Source: Legionella sp.
Lineage (GTDB): Bacteria > Pseudomonadota > Gammaproteobacteria > Legionellales > Legionellaceae
Reading direction: 5' to 3'
Assembly (NCBI GenBank): GCA_004297865.1
Contig: SCSO01000226.1
Span: forward strand, 1 to 8,413
Length of the DNA stretch: 8,413 nucleotides
The notes below the pieces were generated by a model. The model saw only the letters and a program-made list of their open reading frames with translations, ran no database searches and was not told the origin of the DNA. Position numbers and translations under genes: made by a program. Each line of letters starts with the position of its first letter. Position 1 is the first letter of the stretch. Below are positions 1-6,774 of this stretch, piece by piece.

Positions 1-2528
1 AAAGTTTAAAATTAATGCATGAACAACAAAAAATAGAACCCTTATTATTGGATGAAAGTTGGTATTTTGATGTTGATCATGCTTTATTGGGCCGTTTAAG
101 TACTTCTTACCCAGTCAAACAACTACGTCACTTACTAGATGCCCCACCTATACCGCTGGATCAAACCGCGTTATTAGCGGAAAAAATGGCAGAAACCTGC
201 CCCGAATTTCCTCTTCCGCAAATCTTTACTCAACGAAAAACGATACAAACCCCACCCATTCCTATCGTGGTTTTAGACCATTTAGGTGAAACCCAACTCC
301 CTTGGTCAAAAGCTGATGAAGAAGATTTATCAAGTATTTATACGGCAAGGATTGCTTTTGATTATTCAGGATTAGTGATTCCTTTTTACGATGAAGGAGA
401 TCATGTCGTTCGACAAGAAGGTGAGGTATTGGTTGAATATCTACGTGATAAAACCTTTGAGAGTAATAAATTAAACGAAATTATTGCAGAACTTCATTTA
501 AGACCCATGCATGCTTGGGAACGGTTTAATTGGGATTTGCTTGAAAATGAACTATTTGTTTTGAAGAAAATAAGAGATATTAATGAGTTAGAGCCACTTT
601 ACAATAAAGTTTTTCCTCATTTAAAAAGTTTAGGTTGGCGGGTTGAGTTTGCTAGTCCTATATACCAGGAAGTGGTTAATGCTGATGATGTGGAATGGTA
701 TTCGGAATTAGAAGAAAGCTCTAACGATTTCTTTTCCTACCAATTAGGTATTTTGGTAGAAGGTAAACAGGTCAGTATTGTACCTTTGGTTGCTGAGCTG
801 ATTCACAAATACAGTGGCGAGCAGTTGGATTTGCTGCCTAATAATCAATTAGTGAAATTGTCTTTAAATGATGGCCGAGCCCTACGTGTCGAAATGGGGC
901 GTGTTAAACCTTTAGTCCGATTGCTTTTGCAATTTGGCATGCGTCATATTGATGAACAACAAAATCTACAATTGAATAAATATCAGTTAATTCTCTTACA
1001 AGAAGCGGAATTGGCTATTGCAGCAACCAAAGTGCGTTGGCAGGGTGCAGAGCATTTACGAGATAAATTAAAACAATTAATTCATTTAACTGAATTACCC
1101 GAAATTACTCCACCCAAAGGTTTGCATGCAGAATTGCGTGATTATCAGCACTATGGATTAAATTGGCTGCAATTTTTGCGAGCTAGCCATTTTAGCGGAG
1201 TTTTGGCAGATGATATGGGCTTAGGGAAAACCGTCCAAACTTTGGCTCATTTGCAATATGAAAAAGAACAGGGACGCTTAGTGCAAGCGAGCTTAATCGT
1301 TGCTCCGACGAGTTTGGTGGGGAATTGGCTAGCAGAAGCTAAACGTTTTACTCCCAAACTCAAGGTATTGGTTTATCATGGCAGTGAACGGCATCAAGAT
1401 GATTTTATGCGTTATGACATTATTATTTCCACCTATGGTTTAATTCATCGCGATAAAGAAAAATTTATTGATTATTCTTTTTATTACCTCATCTTAGATG
1501 AGGCACAGTTTATTAAAAACGCACGGACCAAAACTACGCAAATTATTCAACAATTACAGGCGACGCATCGTTTATGTCTCACAGGTACTCCATTGGAGAA
1601 TCATTTGGGCGAACTGTGGTCGTTATTCCATTTTCTTATGCCGGGCTTATTAGGTGATACCAAACAATTTCGCACTTGGTTTAGGACACCTATAGAAAAA
1701 TATGCGGATTTTGATCGACGCGAATTATTAGCACGTCGAGTAAAACCTTTTATGTTAAGACGAACTAAAAACCAAGTTGCAAGGGAACTCCCACCAAAAA
1801 CAGAAATTACTCGGACCATTGAAATTGTTGGACCTCAGCGAGATTTATATGAGGCCATCAGGATGAGCATGGAGAAAAAAGTACGGGACGCGATAGCTAA
1901 ACAGGGATTGGGGAAAAGTCATATTTTATTATTAGATGCCCTATTAAAATTGCGTCAAGTCTGTTGTGATCCCCGCCTATTAACTTTAACAGAAGCTACC
2001 ATTGCCCATGGAACCTCAGCTAAGTTAGAGGCTTTGATGAATTTGCTCGATAACGTGGTGGAAGAGAAACGCCGTGTTTTAGTTTTTTCGCAATTTACCT
2101 CTATGTTGCAGTTAATCGAAGAAGAACTAATGCAACGACAGTACGAATACTTAAAACTAACTGGTCAAACACAAAATCGCCAAGCTTTAGTTGATTCCTT
2201 CCAAGAAGGCAAAGCACCTATCTTTTTAATTAGCCTTAAAGCGGGTGGAACAGGTTTAAACCTAACCAAAGCCGATACCGTTATTCATTATGATCCTTGG
2301 TGGAATCCGGCTGTAGAAGATCAGGCTACCGATAGAACACATCGAATCGGCCAAGAGAATCCGGTGTTTGTGTATAAATTGATTACTACTGGCACCGTGG
2401 AAGAAGCAATTTTAAGCATGCAAGAAAGAAAAAGGCAGTTGGTGGATGGGATTTTAACCGCGGATGCGACCAAAACTATAAGTTTAAGTGAAGCGGATTT
2501 AGACCAGTTTTTTATGCCTTTGCAATAA
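1..2528 (+). CDS. SNF2/Rad54-family DEAD/DEAH-box helicase (ATP-dependent DNA translocase), 5' end probably cut by window edge
   Basis: This is a superfamily 2 ATPase of the SNF2 group, which uses ATP to translocate on double-stranded DNA; the bacterial members are poorly characterised. Counting from the ATG at 15, the C-terminal half has all the core motifs: DMGLGKT (residues 400-406, Walker lysine K405), DEAQ in place of DEAH (495-498), LTGTPLENHLGELW (from 522), SLKAGGTGLNL (740-750) and ATDRTHRIGQ (771-780). The N-terminal half (about 1-370) resembles the SNF2-associated region of bacterial helicases. The ATG at 15 is doubtful as the true start: bases 1-14 contain no Shine-Dalgarno sequence, and codons from position 3 are open in the same frame. 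Related proteins are usually over 1000 residues with an N-terminal SWIM zinc finger, whereas only 837 are visible here. I therefore call it partial at the 5' end. It ends in TAA, convergent with the transporter gene. Confidence 0.93.
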   Translation, partial: SLKLMHEQQKIEPLLLDESWYFDVDHALLGRLSTSYPVKQLRHLLDAPPIPLDQTALLAEKMAETCPEFPLPQIFTQRKTIQTPPIPIVVLDHLGETQLPWSKADEEDLSSIYTARIAFDYSGLVIPFYDEGDHVVRQEGEVLVEYLRDKTFESNKLNEIIAELHLRPMHAWERFNWDLLENELFVLKKIRDINELEPLYNKVFPHLKSLGWRVEFASPIYQEVVNADDVEWYSELEESSNDFFSYQLGILVEGKQVSIVPLVAELIHKYSGEQLDLLPNNQLVKLSLNDGRALRVEMGRVKPLVRLLLQFGMRHIDEQQNLQLNKYQLILLQEAELAIAATKVRWQGAEHLRDKLKQLIHLTELPEITPPKGLHAELRDYQHYGLNWLQFLRASHFSGVLADDMGLGKTVQTLAHLQYEKEQGRLVQASLIVAPTSLVGNWLAEAKRFTPKLKVLVYHGSERHQDDFMRYDIIISTYGLIHRDKEKFIDYSFYYLILDEAQFIKNARTKTTQIIQQLQATHRLCLTGTPLENHLGELWSLFHFLMPGLLGDTKQFRTWFRTPIEKYADFDRRELLARRVKPFMLRRTKNQVARELPPKTEITRTIEIVGPQRDLYEAIRMSMEKKVRDAIAKQGLGKSHILLLDALLKLRQVCCDPRLLTLTEATIAHGTSAKLEALMNLLDNVVEEKRRVLVFSQFTSMLQLIEEELMQRQYEYLKLTGQTQNRQALVDSFQEGKAPIFLISLKAGGTGLNLTKADTVIHYDPWWNPAVEDQATDRTHRIGQENPVFVYKLITTGTVEEAILSMQERKRQLVDGILTADATKTISLSEADLDQFFMPLQ

Positions 2529-2533
2529 TAAGC

Positions 2534-2563
2534 AAAAGTAGCCTGTATTAGAATACAGGCTAC
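2534..2563 (-). terminator. Intrinsic terminator of the transporter gene, shared convergent hairpin
   Basis: GTAGCCTGTATT (2538-2549) and AATACAGGCTAC (2552-2563) are perfect inverted repeats, giving a stem of 11 usable pairs with a four-base loop. Read on the minus strand the hairpin is followed by TTTTG (2537-2533), a short U-tract, so it suits the minus-strand gene. Read on the plus strand it is followed by AACAATCC, with no U-tract, so termination of the helicase transcript would be weaker. The transporter stop codon (2560-2562) lies inside the stem. Confidence 0.8.
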
Positions 2564-3852
2564 AACAATCCATAAATAATCGCAGAAATAGAAATTAGAC
2601 CAGTCACAGTAATAAATACATTACTTAATTGATTACGGTACTGTTTCATCGCAGGTACCTTCGCTATGGCGTACATAGGCATAATAAATAAAAGCACTGC
2701 GATAATGGGGCCGCCCATGGTTTCAATCATTTTAAGAATATTAGGATTGACTGCTGCAGCAAACCAGCAAGTGAGAATCATAAAAATTTCAATAATCCGT
2801 TCTAAAGCGCTTTTACTAATTGTTTTCCCTTTAGCTTTAGAGTACTTAATAATAATTCCACTTAAACCTTCCCTAGCGCCTAAATAATGGCCTAAGAAGG
2901 ATTTTGATATAGCCACGAAAGCAATAATAGGGGCCATATAGGCTATGAATGGCGTATTAAAATGATTCGCTAAATAAGACAAAATGGAGATATTCTGTTC
3001 CTTAGCTAATATCAGATCGTGCGGGGAAAGGCTAAATACACAACTCAATACAAAAAACATCACCGATATCACCATTAATAGATGACTGTATTTCATGATG
3101 GTTGAGCACTTTTGGTCCGCAAGCTTTCCGTATTTTTGCTTTTGGGTTACTGCAAAAGAGGAAATGATAGGCGAATGATTGAAGGAAAACACCATAACCG
3201 GAATAATTAACCATAGGGTCATTAAAAATCCACTTCCTTCACCAGTATGCGGTAGATTATGCGGTTGTAAAATGGAGGCATTCCAATTAGGGATGAGATA
3301 AAGAGATAAAAGTAAAAGGGTAGTGACTACGGGATACACCAAAAAAGACATTGATTTTACAATTATTTCTTGACCGAAACGAATAATAGCCATCAAGCCT
3401 AAAATAAGCAAAATAGAAGTTAATGCTCTAGGCGGTGCTGTAAAGCCTATCTGATTGACTATAAAACTTTGGGTAGTATTGGTAATGGCCACACTATACA
3501 TTAATAAAAAGGGGTATATGGCGAAGAAATAAAGGCCAGTAAGGGCTTTTCCGAACCATGAACCAAAATGCTCTTCAACCACATCGGTAATGTCGTTTTG
3601 GGCATTTGCACCAGAAAGTACAAAACGGCAAAGTGCTCGATGAGAGTAATAAGTCATGGGAAAAGCAAGAATAGTCATAATAATCAATGGCCAAATACCA
3701 TACATTCCTGCATCGATGGGTAAGTAGAGAGCCCCCGCGCCAATTGCGGTTCCATAAAGGCTTAACATCCATACGGTATCTTGTTTGCTCCATTCGGAAC
3801 TGTGTTCTTTCGATAGTGTTGCAAGTGTTGCTGTCGATTCGTTTAAAGACAT
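2560..3852 (-). CDS. sdaC: SdaC-like serine/proton symporter (HAAAP amino acid transporter family)
   Basis: This is an inner-membrane amino acid transporter of the hydroxy/aromatic amino acid permease family, and it follows E. coli SdaC almost from end to end. Recognisable blocks include GTAIGAGALYLPI (residues 34-46), the DITDVVEEHFG stretch near 90, FSFNHSPIISSF (222-233), AKEQNISILSYLANHF (near 283-298) and SKSFLGHYLGAREG (316-329). Hydrophobic segments run throughout, consistent with the roughly 11 helices of the family. The likely substrate is L-serine; threonine (TdcC-like) is the main alternative, but these blocks read closer to SdaC. I choose the ATG at 3852 (430 residues, against 429 for E. 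coli SdaC) because GAGG lies six bases upstream. A TTG at 3864 and an ATG at 3858 are in frame, but both would place that GAGG within or directly next to the start codon. It is monocistronic, with its own candidate promoter and terminator. Confidence 0.9.
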   Translation of the reverse strand: MSLNESTATLATLSKEHSSEWSKQDTVWMLSLYGTAIGAGALYLPIDAGMYGIWPLIIMTILAFPMTYYSHRALCRFVLSGANAQNDITDVVEEHFGSWFGKALTGLYFFAIYPFLLMYSVAITNTTQSFIVNQIGFTAPPRALTSILLILGLMAIIRFGQEIIVKSMSFLVYPVVTTLLLLSLYLIPNWNASILQPHNLPHTGEGSGFLMTLWLIIPVMVFSFNHSPIISSFAVTQKQKYGKLADQKCSTIMKYSHLLMVISVMFFVLSCVFSLSPHDLILAKEQNISILSYLANHFNTPFIAYMAPIIAFVAISKSFLGHYLGAREGLSGIIIKYSKAKGKTISKSALERIIEIFMILTCWFAAAVNPNILKMIETMGGPIIAVLLFIMPMYAIAKVPAMKQYRNQLSNVFITVTGLISISAIIYGLL

Positions 3853-3858
3853 AAGCAT

Positions 3859-3862
3859 CCTC
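3859..3862 (-). promoter_or_regulatory. Ribosome binding site deciding the transporter start
   Basis: On the minus strand GAGG is followed by six bases (ATGCTT) and then ATG at 3852. This is ideal Shine-Dalgarno spacing. It argues against the longer readings that begin with TTG at 3864 or ATG at 3858. Confidence 0.65.
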
Positions 3863-3951
3863 AATTATTGCTGCTAATAGAACAGAGTTAATCCTCTATG
3901 GCTGTACAATTTTAACACCAAGAAGCTAATAATTCAACAGTGTAGCAATAA

Positions 3952-3980
3952 ATCATATACAAATGAGTATAACAAAGCAA
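3952..3980 (-). promoter_or_regulatory. Candidate sigma-70 promoter for the transporter gene
   Basis: On the minus strand TTGCTT (3980-3975) and TATGAT (3957-3952) are separated by exactly 17 bases. The -10 box matches the consensus at 5 of 6 positions and the -35 box at 3 of 6. It would give a leader of about 95 bases. This is pattern matching only. Confidence 0.4.
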
Positions 3981-3991
3981 TAACACTTCTT

Positions 3992-4025
3992 AAAAAAAAT
4001 ACGCGCATTGGTTGAAATTTCAACC
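3992..4025 (-). terminator. Candidate terminator after motB
   Basis: Four bases past the motB stop, the minus strand carries the perfect 16-base palindrome GGTTGAAATTTCAACC (4010-4025), which can fold as a six-pair stem with an AATT loop. A run of eight T (3999-3992) follows, but ten bases intervene between stem and run, which is unusual for an intrinsic terminator. The pieces are clear; the function is uncertain. Confidence 0.45.
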
Positions 4026-4029
4026 CTCT

Positions 4030-5166
4030 TTATTTGTTCGTAGTGATTTTATTTTCGGCATCTTTCTTCATAACGATAATGCTGATTCGTCTATTCTCCG
4101 GGTTAAGTGGGTTGGTTTTGTCTAAAAGCACGGTTGAGGAAAAGCCAGTCACGGTCATGACTTTATACTCATCCATGCCCGCTTTAATTAAAGCACGCCT
4201 TGCGGCATTCGCTCTTTGGGTGGATAGCTCCCAATTGGTATAATCCAATTCTTCAGGGTTATGGTAGGGATTGGCATCGGTATGCCCCTGAATAGTTATC
4301 TTGTTATTAACGGAATTAACCAGTTTGGCAATATTGGTCAAAATGCCTACAAATTCTGGATTAACCTTATCCGAACCCACGTCAAACATAGGACGATTTT
4401 TATTATCAACCAATTGAATGCGTAAGCCATCAGATACGATATCCATTAATAATTGTTTCTTTAAGCCAGCTAATGAAGGGTCTTTTTCAATACTTAAATT
4501 AATTTCATTTTTTAACTCTTCTAATTTCTTATTTTCTGCTTTATTCGATTCAATGACCTCTTTTTTTCCTGAATCCTGCGCTCCTTTATTGGGCTTACTG
4601 GACTCAGACACTTGCCCATCTTCTTTTTTAACATTTTCGCCACCGGCGTTAGTGGGTTTAACACTGCCGCTATCAACGCTTTTACCCCCTAAAAGTGCTT
4701 GCTCAATAGGTTGTTTGAAATAATCAGCAATTCCGGCTTTTTGTGCCTTATTCAAGGAGGCAACTAACCACATCAGTAGGAAGAATGCCATCATGGCTGT
4801 CACAAAGTCTGCATAGGCGATTTTCCAAGAACCACCATGATGTCCATGGCCATGTTTATTAATTTTTTTAATAATAGGTGGGGTGACATTGTCCTTTTCT
4901 TTTTTTTCTTTCTTTTCTTTTTTGCCCTTTTTATCTTTACTAGACTCTTCCCGAGGAATAGACACATTGACTGCAACGGAGGACTCTTCGGGATGCTCTA
5001 TATGTGTAACTTCCGGTTTTTCTCCATTGGGAGGCTCTATCGGTGCGGTAGACGCATCATCTCCATTCGCGCTGGTTATTTCTGGGGTGATAACTTCGGC
5101 GGGTATTTCTACCGCCTGTTGAGTTGTACTGGGTTGGTCGTCATTTTTATTTACGTTGTCATTCAT
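4030..5166 (-). CDS. motB: Flagellar motor stator protein MotB with extended N-terminus
   Basis: MotB pairs with MotA to form the proton channel of the flagellar stator and anchors it to peptidoglycan. The diagnostic block GSWKIAYADFVTAMMAFFLLMW starts at residue 112, and D120 matches the proton-accepting Asp32 of E. coli MotB. A plug-like segment (DYFKQPIEQAL, about 148-158) and a low-complexity charged linker follow. The C-terminal OmpA-like peptidoglycan-binding domain has GHTD (294-297), NWELSTQRANAARR (311-324) and NRR (358-360). At 378 residues it is longer than E. coli MotB (308), mainly because about 88 extra residues precede the conserved part: an acidic, Pro/Thr/Ser-rich stretch, then a Lys/Glu run (77-92). 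No in-frame ATG lies between residue 1 and the membrane helix, so the extension is probably real. It begins eight bases after the motA stop without an obvious Shine-Dalgarno sequence, suggesting translational coupling. Confidence 0.95.
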   Translation of the reverse strand: MNDNVNKNDDQPSTTQQAVEIPAEVITPEITSANGDDASTAPIEPPNGEKPEVTHIEHPEESSVAVNVSIPREESSKDKKGKKEKKEKKEKDNVTPPIIKKINKHGHGHHGGSWKIAYADFVTAMMAFFLLMWLVASLNKAQKAGIADYFKQPIEQALLGGKSVDSGSVKPTNAGGENVKKEDGQVSESSKPNKGAQDSGKKEVIESNKAENKKLEELKNEINLSIEKDPSLAGLKKQLLMDIVSDGLRIQLVDNKNRPMFDVGSDKVNPEFVGILTNIAKLVNSVNNKITIQGHTDANPYHNPEELDYTNWELSTQRANAARRALIKAGMDEYKVMTVTGFSSTVLLDKTNPLNPENRRISIIVMKKDAENKITTNK

Positions 5167-5174
5167 GATCTATG

Positions 5175-6089
5175 CTAACTAGGAGTTGGTTCGGAAGTAG
5201 GAGCTGCTTCTTCGGCTGGAGCTGATCCAGCGCTGGCTGTCTTCATCTTCACTTCATCGGTTAATTCATTAAATGAGGGTCGTAGTGCTGCAAATAGCAC
5301 TTTACGGCCAAATTCCACAGAAATAATGGGGGGATTATTGTGTAAGCTGGCTAAAAGGGTGACTTTAATGCACTGCAAAAATAATTGGGTTTGTGAGGCT
5401 CGTTGTTCCATAGCCGTAGCAATTGGGCCTATAAAGCCATAACCAATCAAAATACCTAAAAAGGTCCCCACCAAAGCATGGGCGATCAGCACGCCTAATT
5501 CAGAAGGAGGTAGACTAATAGACTCCATGGTATGGACTACTCCAAGTACGGCGGCCACAATACCAAATGCGGGCATGGCATCTGCGAGTTTAGTAATCGC
5601 ATTGGCGGGTAGGAGTTCTTCAGTATGATGCGATTCAATTTCCATATCCATTAAGGCTTCAAGCTGAAAGGGTTGCAAATTGGAAGTAATGACTAATCTT
5701 AAATAATCGCAGAGAAACTCAATCACATGGTGTTGCGCCATTAACATGGGGTAGGCGGTGAAAATAGGGCTTTTTTCCGGCTCATCAATGTCAGTTTCCA
5801 ATGACATTAATCCTTGTTGGCGGGCTTTATTTAGCAAGTTGTACAAAAGACCGAGTAATTCCCCGGAAACCTTTCTGACCGATTTTTGACCTTTAAAGGC
5901 TGCGGGTAAGGCTTTACCCACTGCTTTGATAACCGACATGTTGTTGCCGACAATAAAGGCACCTACGGCCGCTCCACCAATGATTAGGAGCTCTATGGGT
6001 TGGAAGACTGCTGCTAGATGGCCACCCCCTAAGGCAAAGCCACCGAATACACAGAATAAAATGACGATATAGCCCAAAATAATTAGCAT
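5175..6089 (-). CDS. motA: Flagellar motor stator protein MotA
   Basis: MotA is the inner-membrane stator subunit that pushes on the rotor protein FliG. The protein aligns with E. coli MotA without gaps for most of its length, so even the numbering agrees. R90 and E98 of the cytoplasmic loop, which contact FliG, are present, as are P173 and P222, which couple proton flow to torque. Four hydrophobic helices lie near 2-22, 31-50, 170-190 and 200-224. At 304 residues it has the usual length (295 in E. coli), plus a slightly longer Ala/Pro/Glu-rich tail from about 282. The ATG at 6089 is preceded by AGGGA about nine bases upstream. It is the first gene of the motA-motB unit. No other flagellar gene is in the window. 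Confidence 0.97.
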   Translation of the reverse strand: MLIILGYIVILFCVFGGFALGGGHLAAVFQPIELLIIGGAAVGAFIVGNNMSVIKAVGKALPAAFKGQKSVRKVSGELLGLLYNLLNKARQQGLMSLETDIDEPEKSPIFTAYPMLMAQHHVIEFLCDYLRLVITSNLQPFQLEALMDMEIESHHTEELLPANAITKLADAMPAFGIVAAVLGVVHTMESISLPPSELGVLIAHALVGTFLGILIGYGFIGPIATAMEQRASQTQLFLQCIKVTLLASLHNNPPIISVEFGRKVLFAALRPSFNELTDEVKMKTASAGSAPAEEAAPTSEPTPS

Positions 6090-6135
6090 ACTGATTCATC
6101 CCTGAAGCATTCAACATTATGTCTTGTCATCTAAG

Positions 6136-6165
6136 AATATATGTCATTTTGCTTAGGAATAACAA
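6136..6165 (-). promoter_or_regulatory. Candidate promoter for motAB
   Basis: On the minus strand TTGTTA (6165-6160) and TATATT (6141-6136) are separated by 18 bases, a sigma-70-like arrangement (4 of 6 and 5 of 6 matches). It lies about 46 bases upstream of the motA start. I looked for a FliA-type flagellar promoter (TAAA, spacer, GCCGATAA) in the same gap and found no good match. Confidence 0.33.
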
Positions 6166-6187
6166 TGGAAATTTTACAATACTTAAT

Positions 6188-6236
6188 AAAAGATAAACCC
6201 CTCAATCAACCATGATTTCATGGGCAATTGAGGGGT
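6188..6236 (-). terminator. Intrinsic terminator of the glycine-zipper lipoprotein gene
   Basis: ACCCCTCAAT (6197-6206) and ATTGAGGGGT (6227-6236) form a perfect ten-pair GC-rich stem. Inside it, CCATGA (6210-6215) and TCATGG (6218-6223) can pair again after a small internal loop. On the minus strand a U-rich tail, TTATCTTTT, follows directly. It starts 19 bases past the lipoprotein stop and separates that gene from motA. Confidence 0.85.
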
Positions 6237-6255
6237 GAGAAATACAAGCTATGAA

Positions 6256-6549
6256 TTAATAGCGATAATAACGGCCATTGCGATAATAACCTCTATCGTA
6301 ACCTCTTTGATAACCCTGATAGTAAGCATTGGCATTTTGGCGATCAGCATTACGACCAACAGCATTACCTGCCAATCCGCCTAGTCCAGCACCTATTAAA
6401 GTTCCTGCGGCAGTTCCCCCAGAAACAGCATAGCCTACACCTGCTCCTAGAGCTGCACCGGTTGCAGTGCCTGCTTCCTCGTTAGTACATCCTACGAGGC
6501 CAAGAGTAGATGCTCCCACGAAAAATAAAGTTGCTGTAACATGTTTCAT
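6256..6549 (-). CDS. Small glycine-zipper outer-membrane lipoprotein (OsmB / 17-kDa antigen type)
   Basis: This 97-residue protein starts with a lipoprotein signal peptide: a Lys-His N-region, a hydrophobic core, and the lipobox L18-V19-G20-C21. Threonine at +2 predicts outer-membrane sorting. Residues 27-66 are a glycine zipper (repeated small residues at GxxxG-like spacing, as in GAALGAGVGYAVSGG and IGAGLGGLAGNAVG), typical of the glycine-zipper 2TM lipoproteins. The tail from 76 to 97 is unusual, with nine tyrosines and five arginines in 22 residues. I choose the ATG at 6549 because AGAGGGA lies seven bases upstream and the signal peptide then begins with MKH. A reading from 6594 would put 15 residues before the signal. 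The function is not known; envelope stress or structural roles are usual guesses for the family. Confidence 0.88.
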   Translation of the reverse strand: MKHVTATLFFVGASTLGLVGCTNEEAGTATGAALGAGVGYAVSGGTAAGTLIGAGLGGLAGNAVGRNADRQNANAYYQGYQRGYDRGYYRNGRYYRY

Positions 6550-6585
6550 TGTAAGTCCCTCTTTGTAGTTATATCCATATATAGG

Positions 6586-6613
6586 ATAGTACAAAAAAAT
6601 GAGAAAATGTAAA
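6586..6613 (-). promoter_or_regulatory. Candidate promoter for the glycine-zipper lipoprotein
   Basis: On the minus strand TTTACA (6613-6608, 5 of 6 matches) and TACTAT (6591-6586, 4 of 6) are separated by 16 bases, about 37 bases upstream of the chosen ATG. The surrounding gap is AT-rich, so chance matches are likely. Confidence 0.38.
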
Positions 6614-6714
6614 AAATATACGCAAGTAATTCAAATAATGTGTATTTTGGGTGTTGTGTGATCTTTATTTTGGAAGGGGATAATAGCCTCAAATCAGCAA
6701 ATTTATTATAAAGT

Positions 6715-6744
6715 TTTACTCTTATAGCCATTTTCCAGTAGTAT
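6715..6744 (+). promoter_or_regulatory. Candidate promoter for the dapA operon
   Basis: TTTACT (6715-6720) and TAGTAT (6739-6744) are 18 bases apart, each matching 4 of 6 consensus positions, about 30 bases before the dapA ATG. The match is weak. No lysine riboswitch-sized leader fits between here and the gene. The ribosome binding site AGAGG lies five bases before the ATG. Confidence 0.3.
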
Positions 6745-6774
6745 TAGGGGTAATAAGAAAAAAAAGAGGTTTTT

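Noticed and set aside
1601..1819. Minus-strand open frame of 72 codons inside the helicase gene
   Set aside because: It lies opposite a conserved helicase core region; no independent evidence supports it.
4418..4723. Plus-strand open frame of 101 codons opposite the motB linker
   Set aside because: Antisense shadow of a low-complexity coding region, with no ribosome binding site or similarity.
4837..5178. Plus-strand open frame of 113 codons opposite motB, rich in phenylalanine
   Set aside because: The phenylalanine and serine content is simply the complement of the Lys/Glu codons of motB; there is no start signal or known domain. The overlapping frame 4883-5122 is the same effect.
6090..6196. 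FliA (sigma-28) or RpoN (sigma-54) promoter upstream of motA
   Set aside because: No TAAA-spacer-GCCGATAA pattern and no GG-N10-GC pair with flanking consensus was found by eye.
6546..6731. Minus-strand open frame of 61 codons between the lipoprotein and dapA
   Set aside because: It covers the AT-rich divergent promoter gap, overlaps the start of the lipoprotein gene, and its hydrophobic stretch is what AT-rich DNA gives by chance.
6550..6774. Lysine riboswitch upstream of dapA
   Set aside because: The 225-base gap is AT-rich, lacks the multi-helix GC-containing core expected, and must also hold the promoter of the divergent gene.
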